From Prochlorococcus sp. MIT 1341 (lineage in GTDB: Bacteria; Cyanobacteriota; Cyanobacteriia; PCC-6307; Cyanobiaceae), in the NCBI RefSeq assembly GCF_034092415.1, contig NZ_CP139304.1:310001-374000 (forward strand): a DNA stretch of 64,000 nt. Direction: 5' to 3'. The notes under the pieces are model-generated. The model ran no database searches. It was not told where the DNA came from and saw nothing but the letters and a program-made list of their open reading frames with translations. Positions within the stretch are counted from its first letter, which is position 1. The number at the start of each line of letters is the position of its first letter. Shown piece after piece: positions 1-7,545 of this stretch. The position numbers and the translations under genes were made by a program.

Positions 1-777
1 CTGTGTTTTATATGGGAGTGGAAGGTTAACTTTATTTCCAAAATCTGCAATTGAGGAGCCCGTTAAGATCATGGCCTCTCTTACCATTCTTCTAGAGAGA
101 CAATTCTCTATTATTTTCACTTTTAGATTTCCTTCATCATTCATGTAAAATTTTCCCTGATTTTGCTCCATAATTAAAGCTCCATTAGACAATCTCCAGT
201 TAAGTCTATTCTCTAGCAAACTAGAAATGATTCTAAGATCCTTATCACCAGGGGGATCTAAATCAATCAATTCATCTGCTTCGGAATAGGTCAAAGAATA
301 GTTAACTTTTACCCATGATCTACATATTTTTGTTTTGCTTACAGATCCGTCCTCTGCAAGCAAAATTGAAACACTTAGTGCAGCCCGTGTACGGCATGAT
401 TGTAGACTTATTAAATTATCCGTAAGTTTGAAAGGCAGCATTGGGATAACTCTATCGACTAGATAGAGACTTGTGACCCTTTTTTTAGCCTCCTTATCTA
501 AGGAGCTATCAGCCCTTACCACTCGACACGGGTCTGCGATATGAACCCACAAAATATCTCCTTCTCTTGTTCTCTCTAAAGATATAGCATCATCAATCTC
601 ATAGCTATTCTCGTCATCTATTGCGTAAGTTTTTAATTTAGTTAAATCCTCTCGACTGTTATCGCCATTGTTTATTTTATCTGAAATCTCTAGAAGTTCC
701 GATGTTTCCTTCAATGAGTCCTCTGAAAAAGAGTGATCCCAAACGGTCTTTGAACTTATAGAATTTGACAAATGCAT
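1..777 (-). CDS. rnb: RNase II/R-family exoribonuclease, 3' part cut off by window edge
   Basis: This is the N-terminal 259 residues of an RNB-domain 3'-5' exoribonuclease, which degrades RNA processively with Mg2+. The reading frame is open from an ATG at 777 to the window edge. The family metal-binding motif is visible near residues 51-66 (AIDDENSYEIDDAIS), although the first Asp of the usual DxDD is Glu here. Only about 50 residues precede the RNB core, so the cold-shock RNA-binding domains of E. coli RNase II/R are missing, as in other short cyanobacterial forms. It lies downstream of rpmG and rpsR on the same strand and is probably co-transcribed with them. The family is certain; the choice between rnb and vacB/rnr is only a naming matter. 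Confidence 0.85.
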   Translation of the reverse strand, partial: MHLSNSISSKTVWDHSFSEDSLKETSELLEISDKINNGDNSREDLTKLKTYAIDDENSYEIDDAISLERTREGDILWVHIADPCRVVRADSSLDKEAKKRVTSLYLVDRVIPMLPFKLTDNLISLQSCRTRAALSVSILLAEDGSVSKTKICRSWVKVNYSLTYSEADELIDLDPPGDKDLRIISSLLENRLNWRLSNGALIMEQNQGKFYMNDEGNLKVKIIENCLSRRMVREAMILTGSSIADFGNKVNLPLPYKTQ

Positions 778-886
778 CCAGATATTATTGAAGGATCTTT
801 TTTAACTTATTTGCTAATAATAAAAATTTAGGAAAAGTGAATATATTTATTATACTAGTTTTATATCTGAACAAAGTATAGAGAGG

Positions 887-1108
887 CTACCCTTCAGGGT
901 TAATAAAAGGTAATAGAGCTACTATCCTGGCTCGCTTAACTGCAGTTGTAAGATCTCTTTGTTGCTTTGCTGTTAAACCAGTCAATCGTCTTGGTAGGAT
1001 TTTTCCTCTATCAGTAATAAACTTTTTTAAAAGATCTACATCTTTATAATCAATAGGATCTCCTGGTTTAATTGGAGAAAGTCTCTTTTTAAAAAACGAG
1101 TTAGACAT
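887..1108 (-). CDS. rpsR: 30S ribosomal protein S18
   Basis: This 73-residue S18 is a small basic protein of the 30S platform that binds next to S6 and 16S rRNA. The diagnostic stretch [16 protein letters not shown] is present in the second half, and the length is normal for the family. It lies about 40 bp downstream of rpmG on the same strand, and the RNase II-type gene follows. This rpmG-rpsR pairing is common in cyanobacteria and plastids and suggests one ribosomal-protein operon. Nothing unusual is seen. Confidence 0.97.
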   Translation of the reverse strand: MSNSFFKKRLSPIKPGDPIDYKDVDLLKKFITDRGKILPRRLTGLTAKQQRDLTTAVKRARIVALLPFINPEG

Positions 1109-1148
1109 GTTTTGATGGATTAACGGTCAAATGGTTGTATTCAATTGA

Positions 1149-1343
1149 TCACTTTATCTCCTTATGGGGAGTAGATCGATTGCAGTGTGTGCAGAATTTT
1201 TTGATTTCCAGACGTTCTGTTGTGTTCCTTCGGTTTTTCTCTGTGGTGTAGCGAGAGACCCCAGGAGAACGCTTGGCGGTATTGGACCGGCATTCGGTGC
1301 ACTCAAGAGTGATCACGATCCGGACGCCCTTGTTTTTGGCCAT
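1149..1343 (-). CDS. rpmG: 50S ribosomal protein L33
   Basis: This 64-residue L33 of the large subunit is of the zinc-ribbon (C+) type, with cysteine pairs at residues 15/18 and 51/54. The N-terminal [18 protein letters not shown] is characteristic. It is the first gene of a minus-strand run with rpsR and an RNase gene. It is divergent from pheT, and the shared control region between 1344 and 1463 is short. An open frame on the opposite strand across this gene has no family resemblance and was dismissed. Confidence 0.97.
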   Translation of the reverse strand: MAKNKGVRIVITLECTECRSNTAKRSPGVSRYTTEKNRRNTTERLEIKKFCTHCNRSTPHKEIK

Positions 1344-1463
1344 AAAAGGACGTTTCGCCGCTTTTGCTAAGCGAAATAAATGAATCTATATCCTACAAGG
1401 GAAGGGGCCCTATCCGAATGGACTGATTTATTCGTAGTATCAATTACTAATCACATACAACCT

Positions 1464-3971
1464 ATGCGGGTTCCACTTTCCTGGATTAGGGAGTACGTCT
1501 CCATACAGGATTATTCAGCGAACCATATCGCTGAAAAGCTTTCTATGGCAGGCTTTGAGGTGGAAGCTGTTGATGATTCATCACAGAACGCAAAAGGTGT
1601 TGTAGTTGGCCGTATTCAAAGTGTAGATAGTCATCCGAATGCGGAAAAGCTCAATGTATGCAAGGTGGAAATTGGAAAAAACGAACCAATACAAATCGTA
1701 TGTGGAGCGTCTAATGTCAAGCCAGGGATCCATGTGCCAGTCGCTCTGGAAGGGGCTGAGCTGAAAAATATAGGAATGAAAATAAAAGAAAGTGAAATAA
1801 GAGGAGTAAAAAGCTATGGAATGATTTGTTCGCTAAAAGAACTGGGACTTGAAAATGAATCTGAAGGAATAGCAATACTTGATGAAATTACAGATGAAGT
1901 AAGGGCTTTAGGTACAAAGGTGGATACCTTGTTGGGTTTGAATGACCAGGTGCTAGATATAGCAATAACCGCTAATAGACCAGATGGAATGTCAATTATT
2001 GGGATAGCGAGAGAGATATCTGCAATATTATCGAAGAAGCCATTAAAAGAAGAGGAACATTTAGAAGTAACTGAAATACAGCAATGGGACCCAAATAGCA
2101 AACAAGAGGAACTTGGAAACACTAATCTATATTCATTGACATTTATTGATGATATTAACAATAAATTAAAAACACCTAACATCATAAGAGAACGCTTAGA
2201 TAAATGCAAGATTAATACAGTTAACCCTCTTGTAGATATAACTAACTACGTGATGCTTAAGGATGGCCAGCCATTACATGTTTTTGACATTGATGCTTTG
2301 GAAAAATTAACAGATAAAAAAGTAGACCAAGACAGTTTTTGTATAACCTATGCAAAGGAAAGCGAGTTGTTTGAAGGGTTAGATAATAACAAGATAACTC
2401 TGAATAATGATGTCCTTATGATCACGTGTAACGGTGTAAATGTAGCTATTGCTGGTGTAATGGGATCACGTCATAGCGGAGTTACGGACATGACAAAAAG
2501 AGTGGTATTGGAAGCGGCTGTATTTCCACAATCACTAATTCGTATAGGTGCTAGGTCAATTGGAATACGAACAGAATCAAGCAGTAGGTTTGAAAAAGGG
2601 GTGGCTGAAGATTTAACATTAGACAGCGCATTAGGTGCAGTAAGTATGATTAAAAAGGTCTGCGAGGCGAACCCAAAACAAACATGGTTCTACTCTGATA
2701 GTAAAATCAAAAAACGAAAACTAATACTAAGGCGTGAAGCTATAGAACGAATTTTAGGTCCTATAATTGATAAAAAAGAGGCTAAAGAACTTATTTATAC
2801 TGAGAGACAAAAGGAATCTAATCAGAGAAATTCTAATGTAGAATACATCACAGATGAAAATATCGAGGAAATACTTTATTCACTGAATTTAGATTTTATT
2901 GGAATAAAGCAGGGATGGCAAGTGGAAATACCTGCCTATAGAGTTAAGGATATAACCCGGGAAATTGATATAATTGAGGAAATAGCAAGAATGGTTGGTT
3001 ATGATAATTTTTCATATAATTTACCTGAGCCAATAAAGCCCGGCGTACTTAATGACGAACAAATTTTTGAAAGGACTATTAGAAATAGCCTTACATCTGT
3101 AGGTATTCAAGAGATCACTACAATGTCCTTAGTTGGCCGAGAGAAAAACAATCCAACCCAGGTTATAGTCAAAAACCCTTTCCTCTCAGAAGCTAGTTGT
3201 CTAAGAACAAATTTGTGGGAAGAGCATATTGAAATATGCAAACGAAATCTTAAGGCATCAAAATTAGGTTGCTGGATATTTGAAATAGGTAAAATATATC
3301 AGTTGGGAAGACAAAATGAAATCAATGAGAAAACCATATTATCTGGAATCATTTGCGGTGAGAAAGGAATGGAATTTTGGACAGATGAATCAAAAAAAAT
3401 AAAAAATAATTACTATCGTGCAAGGGGCTTAATAGAATTAGTTTTTAGATCCATGAAATTAGAATTAGTAGATAAACCAATAAAGGATGAAAGACTACAT
3501 CCTGGAAGAGCATCAGAACAGATACTGGAGGGCAAGCATTTAGGGTATTTTGGACAAATCCACCCTGCTATTTGTGAAAAAAATGATCTTCCTTATAATA
3601 CGTTCCTATTTGAATTCAATTACAATCAACTATCTGTTGCTGCGACAAGGTCTAACAAGTTAAGACCAACTTTGAAGTCATTTGCCACAGTTCCTCATGT
3701 AGAAAGAGATATATCATTAGTTGTTGATAAGAATGTGTTAGCAAGTGATATTATAAGTGTAATAAAAAAATCAGCAAGACCTCTTCTAGAAACAGTAGAG
3801 CTAATAGATAGGTATGAAGATAAAAACATAGAGCAATTAAAATGTAGTCAGGCTTTTAGACTAAGATATAGAAGCAAAGAAAGAACACTGACCGATGAAA
3901 TAATTGAACCAATTCACGAAAAAGTAAGAATTGCGTTAGTTAAACAACTAAACGCTGAACTTCGCAGTTAG
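1464..3971 (+). CDS. pheT: Phenylalanyl-tRNA synthetase beta subunit
   Basis: This is the beta chain of the alpha2beta2 enzyme that charges tRNA-Phe; the alpha subunit (pheS) is not in the window. The frame is open from 1380, but the family start MRVPLSWIREYV falls on the ATG at 1464, giving about 835 residues. Domains in order are an EMAP/OB-type tRNA-binding fold (about residues 40-150), the B3/B4 editing module, B5, the catalytic-like core, and a C-terminal ferredoxin-like anticodon-binding domain (motif PHVERDISLVVD). The 3' end overlaps the convergent methyltransferase gene by 24 bp. The identification is secure. Confidence 0.96.
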   Translation: MRVPLSWIREYVSIQDYSANHIAEKLSMAGFEVEAVDDSSQNAKGVVVGRIQSVDSHPNAEKLNVCKVEIGKNEPIQIVCGASNVKPGIHVPVALEGAELKNIGMKIKESEIRGVKSYGMICSLKELGLENESEGIAILDEITDEVRALGTKVDTLLGLNDQVLDIAITANRPDGMSIIGIAREISAILSKKPLKEEEHLEVTEIQQWDPNSKQEELGNTNLYSLTFIDDINNKLKTPNIIRERLDKCKINTVNPLVDITNYVMLKDGQPLHVFDIDALEKLTDKKVDQDSFCITYAKESELFEGLDNNKITLNNDVLMITCNGVNVAIAGVMGSRHSGVTDMTKRVVLEAAVFPQSLIRIGARSIGIRTESSSRFEKGVAEDLTLDSALGAVSMIKKVCEANPKQTWFYSDSKIKKRKLILRREAIERILGPIIDKKEAKELIYTERQKESNQRNSNVEYITDENIEEILYSLNLDFIGIKQGWQVEIPAYRVKDITREIDIIEEIARMVGYDNFSYNLPEPIKPGVLNDEQIFERTIRNSLTSVGIQEITTMSLVGREKNNPTQVIVKNPFLSEASCLRTNLWEEHIEICKRNLKASKLGCWIFEIGKIYQLGRQNEINEKTILSGIICGEKGMEFWTDESKKIKNNYYRARGLIELVFRSMKLELVDKPIKDERLHPGRASEQILEGKHLGYFGQIHPAICEKNDLPYNTFLFEFNYNQLSVAATRSNKLRPTLKSFATVPHVERDISLVVDKNVLASDIISVIKKSARPLLETVELIDRYEDKNIEQLKCSQAFRLRYRSKERTLTDEIIEPIHEKVRIALVKQLNAELRS

Positions 3972-5333
3972 AGAGGTTGACAATGTGAGAAATGTGATAA
4001 CTTCCACATGTGAAGTTTGTGGAAAAAAATCGTAGGGGTTTACAGATTCAATTACATATAAGTTATCTTCGCAAAACGCTTTTAAATCACGGGCGTGAGT
4101 TGAAACATTGCAACTCATATATGCTATATAACTAGGACGTGAATTAATTATAGTCTGTATAATATTGCTTGAAAGACCTTTGCGAGGGGGGTCTAAAACA
4201 ACAGCATTAAAATTGTTTATGTACTCAGAAATATGATTATCAACATCTTCAACAAGAAAATCTGCGTTATTCAGGTTATTAGCTCTTGCATTTAGTCTAG
4301 CCAAATTTATCGAATCACTATTTACTTCAATACCAAGAACATTTAAGCCCTTAAAGGCCAGTGGAAGGGAAATTGTTCCTATTCCACAATAACAATCAAG
4401 CACTGAATCTACATTTTTAGATGAAATCCAATCTACAATCTTAGTTACTGCTTGTTCGGCAATAGAGGTATTTAGTTGAAAAAAAGAGGTTGATGAAATT
4501 AGGAGACGCAGACCGCAGAAATATTCTTCTATGTAGGGTTTACCACAGACAAGAATAGTGTCATAACCAAGTATCGAGTTAGAGTAATTATCCTTTATAT
4601 TTAAGGTAACCCCAACTATATGACTATCAGATTTCAACCATTTAGTAGCTAATTGTTCAAGGCCTGGTAGATTAGTTGTATTAGAAACTAATGTTAGTAA
4701 TGTCTGATTAGTACGATTACTTGTACGAATGCCTAAAAACCGTAGGCCTGAAAATTTAACCTTGTCAGAATTCATTTGCCAACTTATATTATCAAGATCC
4801 GGTCTAATTAATTTTATCAAATAATTAATGTGTTCATTATGAACAGGGCAGGATGTCATATTAACGATGCTATGGGTGCCTCTTTGATAATATCCAATGT
4901 TTATTTCCCCACCTTTCTCTTTATTTAAAGGGATTAATGTGCGATTTCGATATCCAAAACTATTCCCACATGAATTAATTGGATTAAGCTTGAAATCCTT
5001 AATGTTGGAAATTCGAACTATAGAATCCAATACGTGTTTATTTTTTGATTGAAGCTGTTGATCATATTTTAAATGTTGAATAGTACAACCACCACACTGG
5101 GGAAAAACACTACATATTGGAGCCTCTCTATTCTTGGACAAAGAACGTATATCAAGTAATTCGGATAGCCAAATTGAGCCCTTTTTTCTCAAAAGGCGCA
5201 CTACTGCAATTTCGCCAGGTATTAATCCTGGTACTGATACAACTGTTTTACCGGAACGGGCAATCCCGAGACCGTGGCGATCAAGATCAACACACTCGAC
5301 TTCAATTTGCTTAGCCTCTAATTCCTGGAACAT
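3948..5333 (-). CDS. rumA: 23S rRNA (uracil-5-)-methyltransferase, RumA/TrmA family
   Basis: This 461-residue SAM-dependent enzyme methylates C5 of a uridine in rRNA or tRNA. It has an N-terminal TRAM RNA-binding domain (about residues 5-65), iron-sulfur-type cysteines (CSVFPQCGGC and an upstream region near residue 90), a SAM-binding motif CYCGIGTISLPLAF, and the catalytic cysteine in YMSCNVSTHARDL followed by the family C-terminus. The bound Fe-S cysteines point to the RumA/RlmD or RlmC branch rather than TrmA, but the exact target base cannot be assigned from sequence. It converges on pheT with a 24-bp overlap, and a repeat-bearing gap lies upstream. Confidence 0.88.
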   Translation of the reverse strand: MFQELEAKQIEVECVDLDRHGLGIARSGKTVVSVPGLIPGEIAVVRLLRKKGSIWLSELLDIRSLSKNREAPICSVFPQCGGCTIQHLKYDQQLQSKNKHVLDSIVRISNIKDFKLNPINSCGNSFGYRNRTLIPLNKEKGGEINIGYYQRGTHSIVNMTSCPVHNEHINYLIKLIRPDLDNISWQMNSDKVKFSGLRFLGIRTSNRTNQTLLTLVSNTTNLPGLEQLATKWLKSDSHIVGVTLNIKDNYSNSILGYDTILVCGKPYIEEYFCGLRLLISSTSFFQLNTSIAEQAVTKIVDWISSKNVDSVLDCYCGIGTISLPLAFKGLNVLGIEVNSDSINLARLNARANNLNNADFLVEDVDNHISEYINNFNAVVLDPPRKGLSSNIIQTIINSRPSYIAYMSCNVSTHARDLKAFCEDNLYVIESVNPYDFFPQTSHVEVITFLTLSTSLTAKFSV

Positions 5334-5393
5334 AATTGGCTATTTTCGATTAGTAATTTAATTGAGAAACCACTGTTCTTCCTAAACTCATAT

Positions 5394-5424
5394 GAGACTA
5401 TATTTAAGTCTTACCCTGAGTCTA
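5394..5424. repeat. Three AGWCT heptads with exact 12-bp spacing
   Basis: The heptads GAGACTA (5394-5400), AAGTCTT (5406-5412) and GAGTCTA (5418-5424) are separated by two 5-bp spacers, so their centres are 12 bp apart, just over one helical turn. The core AGWCT is self-complementary, so each unit is a small palindrome. The same geometry recurs at 5900-5930. Confidence 0.8.
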
Positions 5425-5502
5425 ATCATATACGTAGAAGATCTATTTTGTAGATATTGGATTTGTCGCTTCCGCCAGCTCCCAAATAAAGCATAAGATG
5501 TA

Positions 5503-5564
5503 TAGTCTAGTTAATCTATACTAAGACCTATCATGGGACTAATAACGAGTCTCATATTAGACTA
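5503..5564. repeat. AGWCT cluster with degenerate members in 12-bp phase
   Basis: Clear units are TAGTCTA at 5503-5509, GAGTCTC at 5547-5553 and TAGACTA at 5558-5564. One-mismatch copies AGACC (5524) and GGACT (5536) fall exactly 12 bp apart and 12 bp before the unit at 5548, so the phase continues through decayed copies. The last step is 11 bp. Confidence 0.65.
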
Positions 5565-5611
5565 AGAAGATTGCTTATTACTGGTGTTTTAAGTCCTGTG
5601 CGTTCTGAAAG

Positions 5612-5648
5612 TCATCGCGTAACTGTCTATATAGCAGTTACGCGATGA
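5612..5648. repeat. 14-bp perfect inverted repeat, 9-nt loop
   Basis: TCATCGCGTAACTG (5612-5625) and CAGTTACGCGATGA (5635-5648) are exact reverse complements around the loop TCTATATAG, which is itself nearly palindromic. No T-tract follows on either strand, so it is not a standard intrinsic terminator. It could be the core of a small RNA or a protein-binding palindrome. Confidence 0.85.
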
Positions 5649-5899
5649 GTGAAACCTTTTGCTGTAATTAGAATATGCTACATAAACTTTCTTTTTGGAC
5701 GGATACTGGACGCTGAAGACTACATTTTGATCGAATTCAATTTTACATTGTTTGAATAATTTGCTTTTTTAAATGCATACCAAATGTATTCCAGTTCAAA
5801 TCTCTCATTTGAAACTTAACCTTTTTCCGCAAAACAAGTCGAAAGTCAATTACGGAAACGAAACGTGAAACCCCAGTCAAGTGTCCATCTGTCCGATCT

Positions 5900-5950
5900 G
5901 AGACTCTTTTATAGACTAATCCTTAGTCTATAAATAGATGCATGAGACTA
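5900..5950. repeat. Second phased AGWCT array with perfect hairpin, next to RHH/J gene stop
   Basis: GAGACTC (5900-5906), TAGACTA (5912-5918) and TAGTCTA (5924-5930) repeat with 5-bp spacers (12-bp period). A fourth unit, GAGACTA (5944-5950), contains the stop codon of the RHH/J-domain gene. Units two and three form the 10-bp perfect hairpin TATAGACTAA / TTAGTCTATA (5910-5932) with a 3-nt loop. No poly-T follows on the minus strand, so a conventional terminator is unlikely. Confidence 0.8.
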
Positions 5951-7006
5951 ATTATTCTTTCTGTATAGCTCCTTTAGAAGTTGATATGCTTCATTAAGTC
6001 GCCTCATAGCTTCTGTAGATCCTCCTGCATCAGGATGATCCTCAACAGCCTTTTGCTTATATGCGTCTCTTATCCTACAAAGCGTTAAGGCAGAACCTGC
6101 TGTTGTAGGTAACGATAATAGTTTTAATGCACCATGTACGGTCATAGTTGATTCAAGAGTCTCAAATGAAGTTACATTTCTACTGCGTTTAAAACTATTA
6201 ACAAACCTCCTTATAAGAGTTGGCATTCGTTGAGGAAGAGTACTAGTAGCAAAAGGATCCTCAAGTACACCAGCAATAACCATAACCTTTTCAAATGAAG
6301 GCGTTTCTGACCTCCATTCCTTACAGTGCTTTTGCATATTTTGATTTGCGCGAGTCCATGTAAACAATCCGGAGTCAGCTCCTTCAGTATGTAACCAAAT
6401 ATCCCTCGCTAACCAAACCATTGCGGCTTCGACGACTGTTTCGCCAGGTCTTTTTCCATATAGTGATTTCCAGTGTTGTGTAGCACTTTCTAGACTTCTT
6501 TCAATATCGTCACTGCTAACAAAGGCTACAAAGGGTTCATTATCTTGGTTAACTGGTTTTGTATTAGGCCGTAAACTTTCTTTAATACGTTGTCCTCTTT
6601 TACTTACAAAACCTGGTAAATCTATACCATTAGGCTTAGTACTTGTTGATTCCGGGATTCCAAAATTAAGGTTATTTCCTGATAATTGTTGAAAAGTTGA
6701 AGCTGTAGGTTTGTTCTTATCACCAATTAGAACAAGAGCTGTATTTTCGTCATAAGGCGTATTTTGAGAATTAATTTCTTGGATTGTTGATAATTCATTT
6801 TTGGTATCAGAATTAAGGCTCTCGATATCTAAAGACTTTGTTATAGGCAATGAATCCTCAAGTAAAACTTCCTCTAACAATCTCTTAAGGACAGCGCCTC
6901 TTGCTCTTAAGCCCCACTCTTTTTTCAATTCGTCAAATCGAGACACTAACTCTTCAGGAAGATCAACGGATATACGCTTATTTTTTTTCTGGGGTGACTC
7001 CGTCAC
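5948..7006 (-). CDS. Ribbon-helix-helix plus J-domain protein, function unknown
   Basis: This 352-residue protein has an unusual domain pair. Residues 11-49 look like a CopG/Arc-type ribbon-helix-helix: strand RISVDLP, helix EELVSRFDELKKEW, turn, helix ARGAVLKRLLEEVL. The linker to about residue 160 is polar and low in complexity. Residues about 160-280 form an unrecognised globular, partly helical region. The C-terminus is a J-domain-like segment with an intact HPD at 324-326, so it could stimulate a DnaK. The only plausible start is GTG at 7006. Its 3' end lies in an AGWCT repeat array. A role as a DNA-binding co-chaperone or transcription factor is inference; the middle region was not matched to any family. 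Confidence 0.8.
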   Translation of the reverse strand: MTESPQKKNKRISVDLPEELVSRFDELKKEWGLRARGAVLKRLLEEVLLEDSLPITKSLDIESLNSDTKNELSTIQEINSQNTPYDENTALVLIGDKNKPTASTFQQLSGNNLNFGIPESTSTKPNGIDLPGFVSKRGQRIKESLRPNTKPVNQDNEPFVAFVSSDDIERSLESATQHWKSLYGKRPGETVVEAAMVWLARDIWLHTEGADSGLFTWTRANQNMQKHCKEWRSETPSFEKVMVIAGVLEDPFATSTLPQRMPTLIRRFVNSFKRSRNVTSFETLESTMTVHGALKLLSLPTTAGSALTLCRIRDAYKQKAVEDHPDAGGSTEAMRRLNEAYQLLKELYRKNN

Positions 7007-7319
7007 GTAATTGAAGGGAGTGTATTTACATTATATTATTTGAATTATGGAATGATGCTAATAATTTTGATTATTTGTTTTAGATATGAAATTGCACTTG
7101 CTTCAACAAGCTTAACTATTAGCACATATTCGTCTAACTAAAGAAATCGATAATAATTAAAATTTTTTATTCTATTCCTTCCAATAATATGGCTATTTTG
7201 ACTTCTATTAAAAAAGCTTAATAAAATATTCCTATGTAGAATTTCACTTAAAAACGTTACTAACCACAAATTTCAAAATTTCTACTAAAATAGAAATTGA
7301 TTAAAACCACCACCTAAAA
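7007..7319. other. 313-bp AT-rich gap between divergent genes
   Basis: This gap lies between the GTG start of the RHH/J gene and the start of a 59-residue ORF on the other strand, so it must carry both promoters. The only clear structure is the inverted repeat AATTTCTA / TAGAAATT at 7277-7298 with a 6-nt loop, just upstream of the small ORF. No AGWCT unit, tRNA or coding frame is seen. Confidence 0.6.
7277..7298. repeat. 8-bp inverted repeat upstream of small ORF
   Basis: AATTTCTA (7277-7284) and TAGAAATT (7291-7298) are perfect arms around CTAAAA, ending 21 bp before the start codon of the 59-residue ORF. It could be an operator or a leader hairpin. AT-rich palindromes of this size can arise by chance. 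Confidence 0.45.
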
Positions 7320-7499
7320 ATGGATTCCTGTTACTCGGAAGGGACAGTACTAAAGGCCAGGAGAAAATTTCAGGCCAGAAGATTAATGGCCCTGAAAGGT
7401 TGGAGAGATTCTCTAGAAAGACGTATTGCAGCTATAGACGCATCAATCTCAACACTAGAAAATCAAATTAATAGAGATAATGAATTAAATATAAATTAA
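7320..7499 (+). CDS. Small basic helical protein, 59 aa, unknown
   Basis: This short frame encodes 59 residues. The core has the patterned segment KARRKFQARRLMALKGWRD followed by a probable amphipathic helix (ERRIAAIDASISTLENQI). The Arg/Lys-rich N-terminal half and Leu/Ile-spaced C-terminal half look like a real small coiled-coil protein rather than random translation, and I recall similar short conserved hypotheticals in marine picocyanobacteria. Start ATG 7320; no strong Shine-Dalgarno is visible, which is common in this group. Its 3' end is tail-to-tail with the Ap4A phosphorylase gene. RNA or DNA binding is possible but unproven. Confidence 0.6.
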   Translation: MDSCYSEGTVLKARRKFQARRLMALKGWRDSLERRIAAIDASISTLENQINRDNELNIN

Positions 7500-7502
7500 T
7501 GA

Positions 7503-7545
7503 TAGTCTATGAATATTTAAGGAAAAATATACTTAAGTTAGACTA
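7503..7545. repeat. Inverted pair of AGWCT heptads 36 bp apart
   Basis: TAGTCTA (7503-7509) and TAGACTA (7539-7545) match the repeat units of 5394-5950. Their spacing is 36 bp, three times the 12-bp period. The second unit overlaps the stop codon of the Ap4A phosphorylase-like gene. The pair could also fold as the foot of an RNA hairpin in this convergent gap. Confidence 0.5.

Larger units (their letters stand above)
5334..5947. other. 614-bp gap with phased AGWCT repeats and two perfect hairpins
   Basis: No convincing gene is seen between the rRNA methyltransferase start and the end of the RHH/J-domain gene. The gap holds eleven AGWCT pentamers (start positions 5395, 5407, 5419, 5504, 5548, 5559, 5717, 5901, 5913, 5925, 5945; the last touches the neighbouring stop codon). 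It also holds a 14-bp perfect inverted repeat and a 10-bp AT-rich one. At this base composition roughly one AGWCT would be expected by hand estimate. It could be a protein-binding array, a non-coding RNA locus, or both. Confidence 0.75.

Noticed and set aside
5392-5496. 34-codon plus-strand frame beginning MRLYLSLTL in the repeat gap
   Set aside because: It is short, overlaps the AGWCT repeats, has no ribosome-binding site and no recognisable product. The repeat units explain the sequence better.
5334-5947. Replication origin
   Set aside because: The repeats resemble iterons, but no DnaA boxes (TTATCCACA-like) are seen and no dnaA, dnaN or rep gene is near.
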